Positions 19,736-29,825 of a stretch of 64,000 nt of DNA are shown here, piece after piece; the stretch's first letter is position 1, and each line of letters opens with the position of its first letter. The stretch comes from Labyrinthula sp. Ha (Eukaryota; Sar; Bigyra; Labyrinthulida; Labyrinthulaceae), in assembly GCA_015227615.1 (NCBI GenBank), contig JAALGZ010000055.1, positions 62,001 through 126,000 of the forward strand. Reading direction: 5' to 3'. The position numbers were made by a program, and so were the translations under genes. Below the pieces are notes generated by a model that was given only the letters and a program-made list of their open reading frames with translations, made no database searches and was not told the origin of the DNA.

Positions 19736-22247
19736 TTAGGCTACATACTTAAATAGCTTCCTATCATTCTCATCTCTTTCCATATAATCACGCTTGATAA
19801 GTTCTTCAATTCGTTTTCGGATATCTTGAACTGTAGGTTTAAATTTGCTACTTAGCTGACGAAGTGTTTCACCTTCAAGCTCATCTTGCTTAATCTCCTT
19901 TCTTGCCTTCATGATACGAACTATGGCTGCCTCTATAAAGGTCAATCTTTCTTCCATTATCCTGGGGCTTACTTCAAGTATACTCACTTCTTTCTCACCT
20001 TTCTTCCTTCTATCGAAATTAGTTCTAGCGGATATTAACGGGATACGTACTCGCTTTGCTTTTGAAATAAATTCGTCGTTGATAGAAAACTTATCCGTGT
20101 TTTCGACAAACTTTCCTTTAGGTTCTTTCTTTAGAATTTGAAACTTAGGTGCTACAAGAGAAACTAAATGTCGCTTCAAATCTACTTCAGGAATAGAAGT
20201 TTTATTAAGAATTGTTTCGTAAGTGAGAAATTCATCAGAAGAAGTCAACCCGGAAAATAACGCCAACAATACCATTTGAAAAGTGGAAACTACCAAAGAG
20301 TAAACCTGTGGTGCCTTATTCTCTGGGTAAACGTACCAAAGAACCTCTGCATGACCTAAATTTGTTTGCCACTTCAAGACCTTTTTAGGAAACTTCTTTT
20401 TGTAATAAAGCTCATAGGGTTTAATAATACTTTCTTCTATCTCTCTTGGGAGCTCGCATTTTTGTGTTTCATTCTTTGGCCAAGAATTATCAGTAAGCAT
20501 AATAATTTCAAATTCACTTAGCAGATCTAAGTTCAACGAGGATATTTCTATATCCGGATAGTTCCCACTATGTATTGCTTCCTTAAACGTAACGGTTTCT
20601 TCTTCCGAAGAAGACAGATCTTTTATCATTTTTTCAAGCTTCAAGGTAAAATTAGATCCTGACTCAGCCTTTAATTTTGAAATCATCATCTCTTCGGCTA
20701 GACGAGAAAAGCCGACAGTAAAATCTTTTTTCTTTGTTAAGAGTCTTTTAGCTAGAAGTTGCTTGTAATAATCTTCAAAAATATCCCTGTCATTCAAATG
20801 GTTGAAGATTGATACCAGTTGATCAAGAGTCTCTTCAAACTGAACATCTTGTGCAACATTCTGTCCAGATTTAATTTTGGACTTCATTAAATGATCTATA
20901 TACAGTGATACAAAATGGACAGTCTTGTCACTTGAGTTTATTACATTTTGAAAGCTCTCTCGCAAGCACTTTCTAAACTCTTTATCCCCTTGAAAACTCT
21001 CCTTCACTAGTCGGTCATAATTTCTTTTTTTTTCCAAAAGCCTTTTCACAAATGAAAGCGCCTTTTTATCTCCATCATAAGAGCTTAAAATTTCCATACA
21101 ATCTTTTTCAATGAACTCTGAAAATGCTTTCTTTATAACGCTAACTGCATTGTCCAGTTGCAAAAACAGTTCATACATTAGCCCTAAATCTTTCGTTAAA
21201 AGCTTTTCAAACATCAGCACGCAGCCAGTTTCGGATTCAATTATCTCCGGAACATTGTTCTCCAGGAGTTCGTTTCTTATGATCTTTAAAAGTTTGGGTT
21301 TTGTTGAAACACTCAAGTAGCCATCATACACTTTCTCGGAAGCTTCCTTATCAGAAAAGTCAAATCGTTCGTCTCTTCGAACTTTACTTTCTTCAAGTTC
21401 GATCTGCTTTTTACAAAATCTAAGATAAGTTGACATGTCACAGTTCTCAAGTTTCTCATCTGCAAGCGCGGAGAAGTGTTTCTTACTTCCTTCTAAGAAT
21501 ACATCCTCGAACTCTTCTACATAAACTTTATTTGTAGTCAATCCAACTTCGATTAACATTGAAAGCACATCCCTCATCCTTTCTCTCATAACATCTTTTC
21601 CCTCCCTTTCAGCTTCAATGTTGCTTATTAGCGTCTGCCTAATTCGTGCATTAAGTACTCCATCCTTAACTACCATCCTGTAGAAACATTCCAAACCAAG
21701 GTTGAAAGTAACTTTTAAGCCGTCAGTATCTTCAACAAAGTTCTTATCCATGTACATGAATACATCCTTTATTAGTCTTAAACGATGCTTAAATTCGTAG
21801 TACGATTTTTTCACATCCAGCAAAAAACTTGTATCCGATGAAGTTTTTAACTTTTTAACTGTCTATAATAAAACTTAGATAAGATATTACTGATTTTAAT
21901 TCATGATCCAATTCACTCTTAATTTTGTTATACAAGAACTCCCCTTCTCCATAAAGTACTAGGTGATATGCAGTTCGATAAAGAACTTCAAAACTAAGTT
22001 CGCTAAAAATAAAATGGAAATAATGTGTGATACTTGCTCTTAGCACCAAAGATGTCTCGAATGGCATCCCGAAGAATCGGCCAAGTCTTCCGCAAATCTA
22101 AAATATGAGAACAAAATATACAAGTTTAAAATAAAGAAAGTGAAAAATACTATCTCATATCACTCAATCCTAAGATTATATTAAATATTTACCTTGGTCT
22201 GTACCTGCTGGGGAATGGAACGTCCTAAACACCGGTTTCTCTGTCAT
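19736..22247 (-). CDS. CUL3: cullin, CUL3-like
   Basis: Scaffold of a cullin-RING ubiquitin ligase, 785 aa after splicing four exons (22247-22193, 22097-22034, 22002-21891, 21862-19736). The N-terminal exons give TWP-like start sequence (KTWPILRDAIRDIF) and the helix LSFEVLYRTAYHLVLYGEGE, which in CUL3 binds BTB adaptors. The middle follows CUL3 closely (DVFMYMDKNFVED, RQTLISNIEAEREG, ETGCVLMFEKLL, KDLGLMYELF). The cullin-homology domain contains FEDYYKQLLAKRLL, where RBX1 docks nearby. The C-terminal winged helix carries the neddylation segment IVRIMKARKEIKQDEL and ends RDYMERDENDRKLFKYVA, as in all canonical cullins. Length agrees with CUL3 (about 770). Assignment to CUL3 rather than CUL1/CUL4 is by overall likeness; the cullin family itself is certain. 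A TAACGG word lies about 55 bp upstream of the ATG. Confidence 0.9.
21863..22192 (-). other. three cullin introns of 95, 31 and 28 nt
   Basis: Intron 1 is 22192-22098 (95 nt, GTAAAT...TTTTAG). Intron 2 is 22033-22003 (31 nt, GTATCA...TTTTAG). Intron 3 is 21890-21863 (28 nt, GTAATA...TATAG). Phases are 1, 2 and 0. Each splice joins conserved cullin sequence: intron 2 joins FGAKS to ELSFEVLYR and intron 3 joins HELKS to TVKKLK. All lie near the 5' end of the gene, the usual pattern in intron-poor genomes. Confidence 0.88.
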
Positions 22248-22641
22248 TATAGATTTTCGCTCTTTTAGTCTTGTGAAATGACTGATTCGGCCAATTGTTA
22301 TAACGGAAGTATAGTGAAACAAAATTTAGGTAAACTCAAAAAAGATAAAACGTTCTTCTGAATAAACTATTGACTGTAGAGTGTTTTGTAAAGCTCCGAA
22401 AGGGATCCCAAGCGTCACAAGTTGACTAAACTGTAATATAACAATAGTAATCATTAGTTTTGGTAATCTTATTTCCACTAATTTCAGCAACCTACTACCT
22501 CCTATATACACCGTTAACATCCTGGTGTTTGAAAAAATCAACCATTGAAGATACAAAAAGCCCCACCAAAGGGTGAGAGTCAACGTAGCTAAGAAGAAAC
22601 GGTTTTTTTCAATATAAAAAACCAAAGCTAAGGGCATATAT
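22248..22641. other. cullin upstream region
   Basis: This region contains TAACGG at 22301-22306 next to a CCAATT word (22291-22296). The minus-strand frame crossing it is hydrophobic in the way antisense of Lys/Glu-rich coding often looks, so the plus strand may hold more of the weak candidate gene that follows. Nothing firmer can be said. Confidence 0.35.
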
Positions 22642-23084
22642 ATGTTTGTGTCCAAAGAGCTTGCAGAGCGACTTGCCAACGTTCAACAATGAAGCGACAG
22701 GATCATGGAACCTGCAGTCAAATTAGAGGGCTAAGTTCCATCAAGTGTTAATGATATTAGAAACGGCACGAAGAAAAGGGAATAATCCAAAGATAACAGG
22801 GAAAGAAGACGAACATGGAATAGTAAATATGAAAGAGCAAGAAACAGTACCAGAAGTGTCCCAGAAGCTATCTCAAGATCCAAAGAACTCATGCCCACCC
22901 CTACTAGTAACCTTGGCCCGTTCTTATTTATGAACCAAATGTAAAGATTGAACCAAAGGAGCACAAGAAACAGGTAAGAGAAACTAATACCAGCGTCAAG
23001 GCGCATGAGCGAAACTTGGAAACTAAATCAACCAAAGTTATGAAAAGTTTAACTGGATACCTATCAGGAAGAACCCTGATATAA
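22642..23084 (+). CDS. weak candidate gene or relic, Lys/Glu-rich
   Basis: No recognised product. All three plus-strand frames show coding-like Lys/Glu/Gln-rich runs in relay: ATG at 22642 (FVSKELAERLANVQQ), then a frame with GNNPKITGKEDEHG, then a frame with EPKEHKKQ and KVMKSLTGYL ending at 23084. A GT-AG intron of 40 nt (GTAACC...TGTAAAG) between the last two would join them in frame, and a 26-nt one near 22731 would join earlier parts, but its donor GTTCCA is poor. It could be a short multi-exon gene, a decayed host gene, or chance. Exon borders are not established. Confidence 0.25.
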
Positions 23085-24256
23085 ACTGTATACCCAATGA
23101 GTATGAAAGTCAATTCCTAATCTACAAAAAAAAAATGATCTAGCTTAAAAACACCTCCAAAATTATGCAACTCAGACATTCCAGACCCAAATCAACTTTT
23201 TCCAAGGTCTGGAACCAGGTTTTACTCCTCAAAGGCCTTAATCTCAGTAGAATGTTCTTCCCTTATTCAGTTTCTAGATTCAAAATTGCAAATCAAATCA
23301 TCTAGGCAAATTTACCTAAAAAGGAAGAAAAAAAGATGGGAAGCCTCACTTTTACTCCCCAAACAGATAAGATACAGTCAGCCCACTGAAACAAAAATTT
23401 CCATTCTGCCCAATCATCCTTGCATAGATTGTGGCAGATGCTCTTAATATGTAAAGCAACTGTAGCATCAAAATTAGTTGGATCAAAGTTAAATCATCCA
23501 CATTCAACCCAGAAAATAGTTGTATCATCAGTTGGATCGATGCTGATGCCGGGGCACTTTTCTTGGACATCACTTGATCTCTTTCACCTTTTACTTTTCT
23601 CGTAGTTTGGTTCTTGTTTATTCCTGAACACACCTTAAAATAAATATTAAGAACTCATAGAGTTTGCCTTCTAAAGACAAATGTTTCTATGGAAGTTTAT
23701 CTCATTCCTATAGCACTAGTCGGGTAGTAGGAGAGCACACGTATATACCTTAGGTAGTTTTTATTTACGCTAGCAAAGACACTCGTGCATCAACTTAGGG
23801 CATAAGATCCAATTAACTAATACCTTATCAAGAAATCATTATGAAGTTTATTTTTAGTACCTAAGGTAATACGGGCCTACCATGTATATTTAATGCAGAG
23901 ATGTTACGTGCAAAAGTAGCACCAAGAAACAGTAGGCCAAAAAACAAAATTGAATTGATTTGTGTTACAGTTTTCTTAGAAAAGGTTTGCAAAAATTTTT
24001 TGGATAGATTTTCAGAAAGCGCGGTACATTTAAAATAAGACTGCCCAATGTTGCCTGTGGAAGTTTACCTATGGGTTTTGGTTCTGATTCATGAAGGAAA
24101 ACGCTCCTTAAACATAAACATGTTTTTCTAAAAGCAACATGTCGGTCAACACATTTGGAGAGCCTTTACGAAGATTGTTTTCTGTTTTAACTGAATGGCT
24201 CCCTTACTACTACCTAAGCATAGGATTCGAAGAAAAAATATTAATATTTATTTAAT
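23085..24256. other. gene-poor, some coding-like fragments
   Basis: Between 23160 and 23640 both strands carry overlapping open frames of 60-93 codons without motifs. No intron set was found that makes one product. The rest is AT-rich with no feature. Confidence 0.35.
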
Positions 24257-24615
24257 AATCATTTTGTTTCTGCTTATCAAAAAAAGAATTGCAATTTTGA
24301 TTTTTATCAAATTATTCTGATTTTTTTCTAGTTATCAATTGATTATGAACAATATATTGGGCTACATGACGTTGTGCCAAATGGGCAGAACATTTTTATC
24401 TTGTCTCTACACCATATGAAGAACCATAAAAAATGGCCATATTTCTCGGGATTTATCCTGAAGTTGTAGGTAATTGGGCAATTTTAACTATTCTTTGAAC
24501 GCTTTCATAAGGTGCAATTAGTAAAATAAGAATTTTCTGAACATTTTGCCCAACGTCGTATGGCCTAACTTGTTATTGACAAACAATTAATTATTCATAA
24601 TCAAACAAAATGATT
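24257..24615. mobile_element. degenerate palindromic MITE-like repeat
   Basis: About 360 bp with inverted ends: AATCATTTTGTTT (24257-24269) is repeated in reverse complement at 24603-24615. Further in, TTGATTATGAA-type and GGGCTACATGACGTTG-type segments on the left pair with inverted, diverged counterparts on the right (around 24540-24600). The left arm holds about 80 extra bases relative to the right. No coding frame is present. It looks like an old foldback or MITE copy. No target duplication was identified, so the superfamily is unknown. Confidence 0.4.
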
Positions 24616-27600
24616 GTGAAATTATCAGAGTCAACCAATAAAAAAAGTACGGAAAAATGTTTTATTGACAAACTACCCATAAATGAAATTCGATCTCTAG
24701 TAGTGCCTACAACTTCAGTTTTTTAATGTAAAAAGTGGGGTAGTAAACTGCAAATTGATGATAACTGGCTTAATAAGTTCATAGCAGAAAAGCAGCACGG
24801 GGTCTTGAACAAATCCAAATCAAATAAGAATAAAAATAACCAACGATTGAGTAAAAATGAAGAATTTCAATGAAAGTTTAACTAGAAAATGATAAGTTCT
24901 GAAGATATTCCTGATAAGTTGGCTTGATGGGTTTGATATGAACTACAGTTGTTACTTTGTCCTCTCAGAGATCAAGATACACATTTTGCAAGAACATACT
25001 GATGCTTCAGTCCAACATATTGGTTTTACGTAGTAAGTTCCTGATATCACTTCATTTCTGTAGGAAAGGAACTTCTTACACTATATGTCATACAAAAGAG
25101 GTTTCAAATAGTTCCAATTAAAGAATTTTAGCAATGTTTTAGAATTATCTCAGATTACTGAATCAAATTTGAATACTTTTCAAAATCACGGATTAATGCT
25201 TATTTGAAAAACCGCAAACAAGTTTTCATTGAGATTATGAAAACTTCATGAAACTATGATAAATCCCAAACTTTCCAGAAAAAATTTTACTAAGAATTAA
25301 AATTCTCATCCTCTTGATGCTAAATTCATTCAGTCCATGTGCTTAGTCCTAACAATGCACGAAGTTGAACCAATGCTTTCGGTTCTCTAATGTGTAATAG
25401 AGCGTAAGAGTGTATTACCATCAATGCTAGGTGAGGCCTTAATTCATGATATTAGTAATAGGCCAGGCAAGCACGTCGAATTCCTAAGAAGTAAATGGTT
25501 GAGGAAATACTCTACGAGAAACTTTCTGGATGTCTTATGCTACAAATCTATTGTTTTCCATCAAACTGAATTTTGCTGCACCAAATTCTGAGAAAACCGT
25601 CATGAAACTTTATTTAGTACGAGGAAGCGATTGACACTGAAGATAACCAATATGCTCATCCTTTTGCAGATTACAAAAATAATCAACACGGGGATGCAGC
25701 AGCTAGTTTTTTTATATGAAACTCCTTTTAGTAGCATAAAGTCTTCCAGATGTCATCTTTTGAGAGTTGATCCATGAAGCTACTACCCCCAGGTAGCTTT
25801 ATGTGTAACAAGATTTCTGTTTCCTTTTCAACCTAGAATAATTTAGCCTGGGGCCTTGTTAAGGTATAAGGAAAATCTTTACCACCATAAGTTGTGGAAA
25901 CTATTGGAATTAGCTAAGACTTCGTGTTCGTACTACTATTTTATTTCCCTTTACAATATTGAAAATATTATATTTCAAATTGTTTTCTGTCTTATATTCA
26001 TAAAAATGATGTTTTTCAACCGTAGAAAAAAGGATGTATAGCTTCCATAGCCAGATACATTTAACAAAATTAAATAAAATTTTCATGGTAATGGAAATAG
26101 AGTATGGGGCGAGTTTGGCTCGTTTCCCTTAAACTAGAGGTTTTTCATGTTTCAATTCTTGTATATGAATATGAAATAGTAGTCAAAATCTACGGGGCAT
26201 TACTAGAATAGCATACACCTGGAATTGTGGTTTTAACAAAAACAATGAAATTATAAACTTTTTATCATCCAATTATGTCAAAAAACTGCCCACTTTTGTC
26301 AAACTTTAGTAAGTTGTTCGCGTTCCAAAAATAAATCTTGATTTTGAATTGGTTGATACAACGATGGCAAGCTTTACAGGTCCTTTTGGCTTAGTAGTTT
26401 TCAATTGTTGAACATGGCTATCGAGTAGGAAAGCAACTCAACGTAAGAATGGTTCTAATGATCTGAGTTAGGAACCTCAATTCTGGAAAGGGGGGTGAAA
26501 ATATTTAGATTGATATTTTTGTTCTGTAAACGAGGTAACGATGCTGCAACTCATTTCTTTACAGTGGCAAATTTACCGGCCAAATTGTTTTAGCCTTGAT
26601 ATAATTTAGTGAACTCTAAAGTTAACGATCTGTCCTGGACTTATTTCGCAGAGCAAACTAAGCGAAGAAGTGAACAGTTATATAATTACTTGAAAGAAAG
26701 TGGCCTTTAAATCAGGAAAAACACTAAATCCTTAGGTAACCAAGATGTTTTAAACTTCTAGGCTTGTAGTATAGTCCCTAGAAGATATCACTGCGACATC
26801 TATGTTCCCGCTCTAATACTCAATATAGAATACCAATCTACGGGCTCACGTATGTAAATAACTACTTGTTAAATATAAAGCAGCGTACCCTTCAACAAAT
26901 GTAGGTAGCCATCAAGAAAATGTAATCTTACTTGTTATTCAAACAGAACAGGTATATAAGGATAGTTGCAGACATTACTGCAATGAGGTTTGGAACCGAG
27001 TAAAGGACTAACCCACAGCAAGTCAACTAGGATACTCTATCTACCCTAAGTTCTCATTTTTCATATATGGGCTTTTCTACACTGTGATAACAACAGAAGA
27101 CCAGTAATTTTAGCATCGGAACAAAATTTTTAGAATATGATAATATTGTGGGATTTCTAAGACTAAACTAAAATAGAGCCACCCATTGGTAAGTTAAAAC
27201 TAAAGCCCCAAGAAAATTTTAAAAGGAAAATTAGGTATGAACCTTGTGTTTAGATACCAATCACAAGAATAAAGCAATATTATAATTTAGTAAACTACTA
27301 AATACCTATATGAATAGGAATACGTAAAATTATTTTTCTTTTTAAATTAATCGCGCTCATCTAATCTATGAAATGTAGGTACATTAACCAATTATTAAAT
27401 CATTTTTCCAATATTAGGGAGGAGAGCTTTGTACAATACTCTACACTCAACCGAATGATGATTTCTGATTTCTTTTGCTAATGAGAATCATAAAGTAAGG
27501 TGTCTCGCAACAAGAATACTTGAAAAGTATATGTAGTTTTCTGTTTCTGTGTTTAATATATATAAGAACAAATTTGCAATCCTTGTTATGTTGAGACAAT

Positions 27601-27938
27601 TTATGGCAATGGTTCAATTATTAAATAAATATTATTATACCAACCCTGAACTTTATGTTTTCGTTTTCTTCATTTATTTCTATTCTTTCTGAATGGTATA
27701 AAAAAGTGTATAAACACTAGCTACTTCACAAACAAACCAACTCATAAGTAAATATTATTCAACTCCTCTTTATATATACAACAGTTCTCACCATTAGCCT
27801 GTCTATTTATTAAATGAGAACTACAGAATATAAACCTTTATGTTTCCTATTTTTGTCTAAACTGCACATTCGTATAAGATTTTTTACTACACTAAACCCC
27901 AAAAGAATCCTTGGTGAAAATCCTTCATAATATAAAAA
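24616..27938. other. gene-poor stretch
   Basis: AT-rich sequence with no frame above about 60 codons and no recognised RNA gene or repeat. TATA-like words occur (for example near 26950 and 27550) but lead to no supportable gene. Confidence 0.5.
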
Positions 27939-28637
27939 TTAAGTTTCATGAGCTCCATAAACAGGCTCAGCAACGGTGTCTAGACTTTTTTTTCTGCTTC
28001 TTTTTCTTCTCGGTAACTGACCTTGTGGAGTCTGCTTAAACTTTTCTAAGTTAGCTTTAGTCGCTCTCGCGGACCTTGGTTTATGATTGGGATGTACAAC
28101 TCTTAAAATATCTACAATTTCTTTCTTTTGAAAAAACCCTAGTGGCAAATTCCATTTATGAATTGCAACAAGTTGCTTAGCATATATCTCTTTGTCCGCC
28201 TCCTTTCCTGCTTTTCCTTTAAACACTTCAAATCCTCGCTTTTGGGTTATGGAATAAGATCTAAGTTTCTCTTGCTCTAAAGTTTCCTCCATGTTACATA
28301 TCTGTTCGCAGGCTTTCATGTGCGCAAGCATCCCACTAGTGTTTCCTTTTGTTGCCCGAATAGTCTTATTACATCCATTGCAAAATCGTATATTCTCATT
28401 CTCAGGATCCTTTGAAAAGTATTTATGGGTCTCTGACCTCGCTGCCCGTGTTCCTTTCGGCCGCTTTTCACTTCGCTCCAGTCCATGATGATTCGGTGGA
28501 ATAACCTGGATATGCTCCAAAGGTCGCTTGCGGTGAATATTAGGAAGAGGAGGTGTTTGAGGAATCGGCCTCCCCAATGAATCTTGGTACACTAAGTATT
28601 GAGCTTCGTTACCTGGGTTTGGCGGAATATAATCCAT
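27939..28637 (-). CDS. BED-type zinc finger protein, probably from a hAT transposase
   Basis: A 232-aa single-exon protein. Residues about 68-112 form a BED-like finger: HKYF, then C86-x2-C89 (CNGC), then H106-x3-C110 (HMKAC), preceded by NTSGMLAH, the NTS-x-L-x-x-H pattern usual in hAT and ZBED proteins. Residues about 158-192 (IHKWNLPLGFFQKKEIVDIL, then VVHPNHKPRSARAT) resemble the hAT transposase stretch in which LPLSFVENxxF is followed by LLxxLNPRY and PSRxTI. The RNase-H-like catalytic domain and the C-terminal dimerisation domain are absent, and the tail is basic (PRRKRSRKKS), a likely nuclear signal. The frame is intact with no stops. I infer a truncated, domesticated transposase acting as a DNA-binding protein. 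A recently decayed element is less likely because no hAT ends are visible around it. Confidence 0.75.
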   Translation of the reverse strand: MDYIPPNPGNEAQYLVYQDSLGRPIPQTPPLPNIHRKRPLEHIQVIPPNHHGLERSEKRPKGTRAARSETHKYFSKDPENENIRFCNGCNKTIRATKGNTSGMLAHMKACEQICNMEETLEQEKLRSYSITQKRGFEVFKGKAGKEADKEIYAKQLVAIHKWNLPLGFFQKKEIVDILRVVHPNHKPRSARATKANLEKFKQTPQGQLPRRKRSRKKSLDTVAEPVYGAHET

Positions 28638-28748
28638 ATTAAGGTTGTTTGCCTGTCTAGTTACTTTCTTTCTCTTTACAATTTTGGGAGATCACTGTAC
28701 TGTCCAAAACAGACAGAAATTAAAATTTGCCCAAAATACATTAAAGAA
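28638..28748. promoter_or_regulatory. short bidirectional promoter region
   Basis: Only 111 bp separate the start codons of the BED protein (minus) and the pantoate-reductase-like enzyme (plus), so both must use this interval. It contains pyrimidine-rich runs (TTTCTTTCTCTTT) but no TAACGGT word. Confidence 0.5.
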
Positions 28749-29825
28749 ATGAAGATGAAACTTGGTGTATTCGGAGCAGGCGCAATAGGATGCTATGTTG
28801 GTGGGTTAGTGGCACTAAACCAAAAAGGAAATAATAAGAATCAATTTGAATTAGTTTTAGTAGGCTCTGAAAGACTTAAAAACTCCGCAAAGGTACTTAA
28901 TTTCTCACCAAGCGGGTTGTCACTTGATGCCAATGATGACACGGTTATGATTACAACAGACTACCAAAAGTTAGCTGGTTGTGATGTTATTATCGTTGCA
29001 GTTAAGTCAATGCAAACTGAAGTAGTTTCTAAACAGCTGGAAGAACTTTTTAATGAAGGAAAGTTGAAAGAGGAAACCGTAGTTTGTAGCTTTCAAAATG
29101 GAGTTTCTAATGCTGACATGCTTAAAAAATATCTCTTAAAGTTACATATATCTGCTTGTATGGTAAACTTCAATGTTTCATGGGACCTGGAAAAAAGCAG
29201 CTTTCATAATGGCACGCATACTAAGCTGGTATTGGAGGATGTTCAAACCCCACTTTTCCAAAAGTTCGTGGGTGTACTCAAATCAACTGGATTTGAACCT
29301 AGAGTTGTTTCCTCAGAGCAAATTAAAAGCCAGCTTTATTCAAAATTGCTAATCAATTTAATTAATCCAGTTAATGCTGTGTCTGGAATCCCGGTTGAGA
29401 AGATGTTATCAAAACGGAAGTGGAGAAAAATTTGGGCAGAATTATATGTAGAAGCGCTAAGGGCATACGAGAAAAATGACATCCGTGTTGTTAAAGTTAT
29501 TTTCCATCCAACGTTGCTACCTTATTTTCTTGATACCCCAGATTTCCTTTACAATACTGTTAAGGGACTATTTGCCAAGACTGATGAAAAAGTAAAATCT
29601 AGCATGTTGCAGGACATTGAAACTGGAAGAAAAACGGAGATTGAATTTTTATGTGGAGAAGTTTTGAGATTAGACAATTCAGCAGAAAAAAATAAGAAAA
29701 TGGTTGATCTCATCCACCAGTTGGAGTCTGGTGAAAAGGGATTTCTAACCGCAGACGAGGTTGGAAGCGAACTGGGAATAAATTTTGAGCGTGTTAGTCA
29801 GGTCCAAATTATTTTGTTGATATAA
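28749..29825 (+). CDS. panE: 2-dehydropantoate 2-reductase (ketopantoate reductase) family
   Basis: NADPH-dependent reductase of the ApbA/PanE family, 358 aa. The family reduces ketopantoate to pantoate for coenzyme A synthesis. The N-terminal Rossmann loop is GVFGAGAIGCYVGG (G9-x-G11-x-x-G14). The segment QNGVSN matches the conserved QNG that contacts the cofactor. The second domain contains YSKLLINLINPVNAVSG with the expected catalytic Lys (near residue 199) and Asn residues, and TGRKTEIEFLCGEVLR has the conserved Glu of the E-x-x-x-L-x-G motif. The frame is open upstream to 28599, but that part is antisense to the BED gene, so the ATG at 28749 (or 28755) is preferred. The C-terminus lacks the usual PTPxN segment, being replaced by LDNSAEKNKKMVDLI, so specificity for ketopantoate is not certain; paralogs in many eukaryotes have unknown substrates. 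No targeting peptide is obvious. Confidence 0.82.
   Translation: MKMKLGVFGAGAIGCYVGGLVALNQKGNNKNQFELVLVGSERLKNSAKVLNFSPSGLSLDANDDTVMITTDYQKLAGCDVIIVAVKSMQTEVVSKQLEELFNEGKLKEETVVCSFQNGVSNADMLKKYLLKLHISACMVNFNVSWDLEKSSFHNGTHTKLVLEDVQTPLFQKFVGVLKSTGFEPRVVSSEQIKSQLYSKLLINLINPVNAVSGIPVEKMLSKRKWRKIWAELYVEALRAYEKNDIRVVKVIFHPTLLPYFLDTPDFLYNTVKGLFAKTDEKVKSSMLQDIETGRKTEIEFLCGEVLRLDNSAEKNKKMVDLIHQLESGEKGFLTADEVGSELGINFERVSQVQIILLI

Noticed and set aside
22326-23006. Hydrophobic minus-strand frames as a membrane protein
   Set aside because: The hydrophobicity is what antisense of Lys/Glu-rich sequence gives; no start context or family match.
28599-28748. Upstream extension of the pantoate-reductase frame
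   Set aside because: It is antisense to the BED gene start, begins without ATG, and the Rossmann motif starts right after the ATG at 28749.
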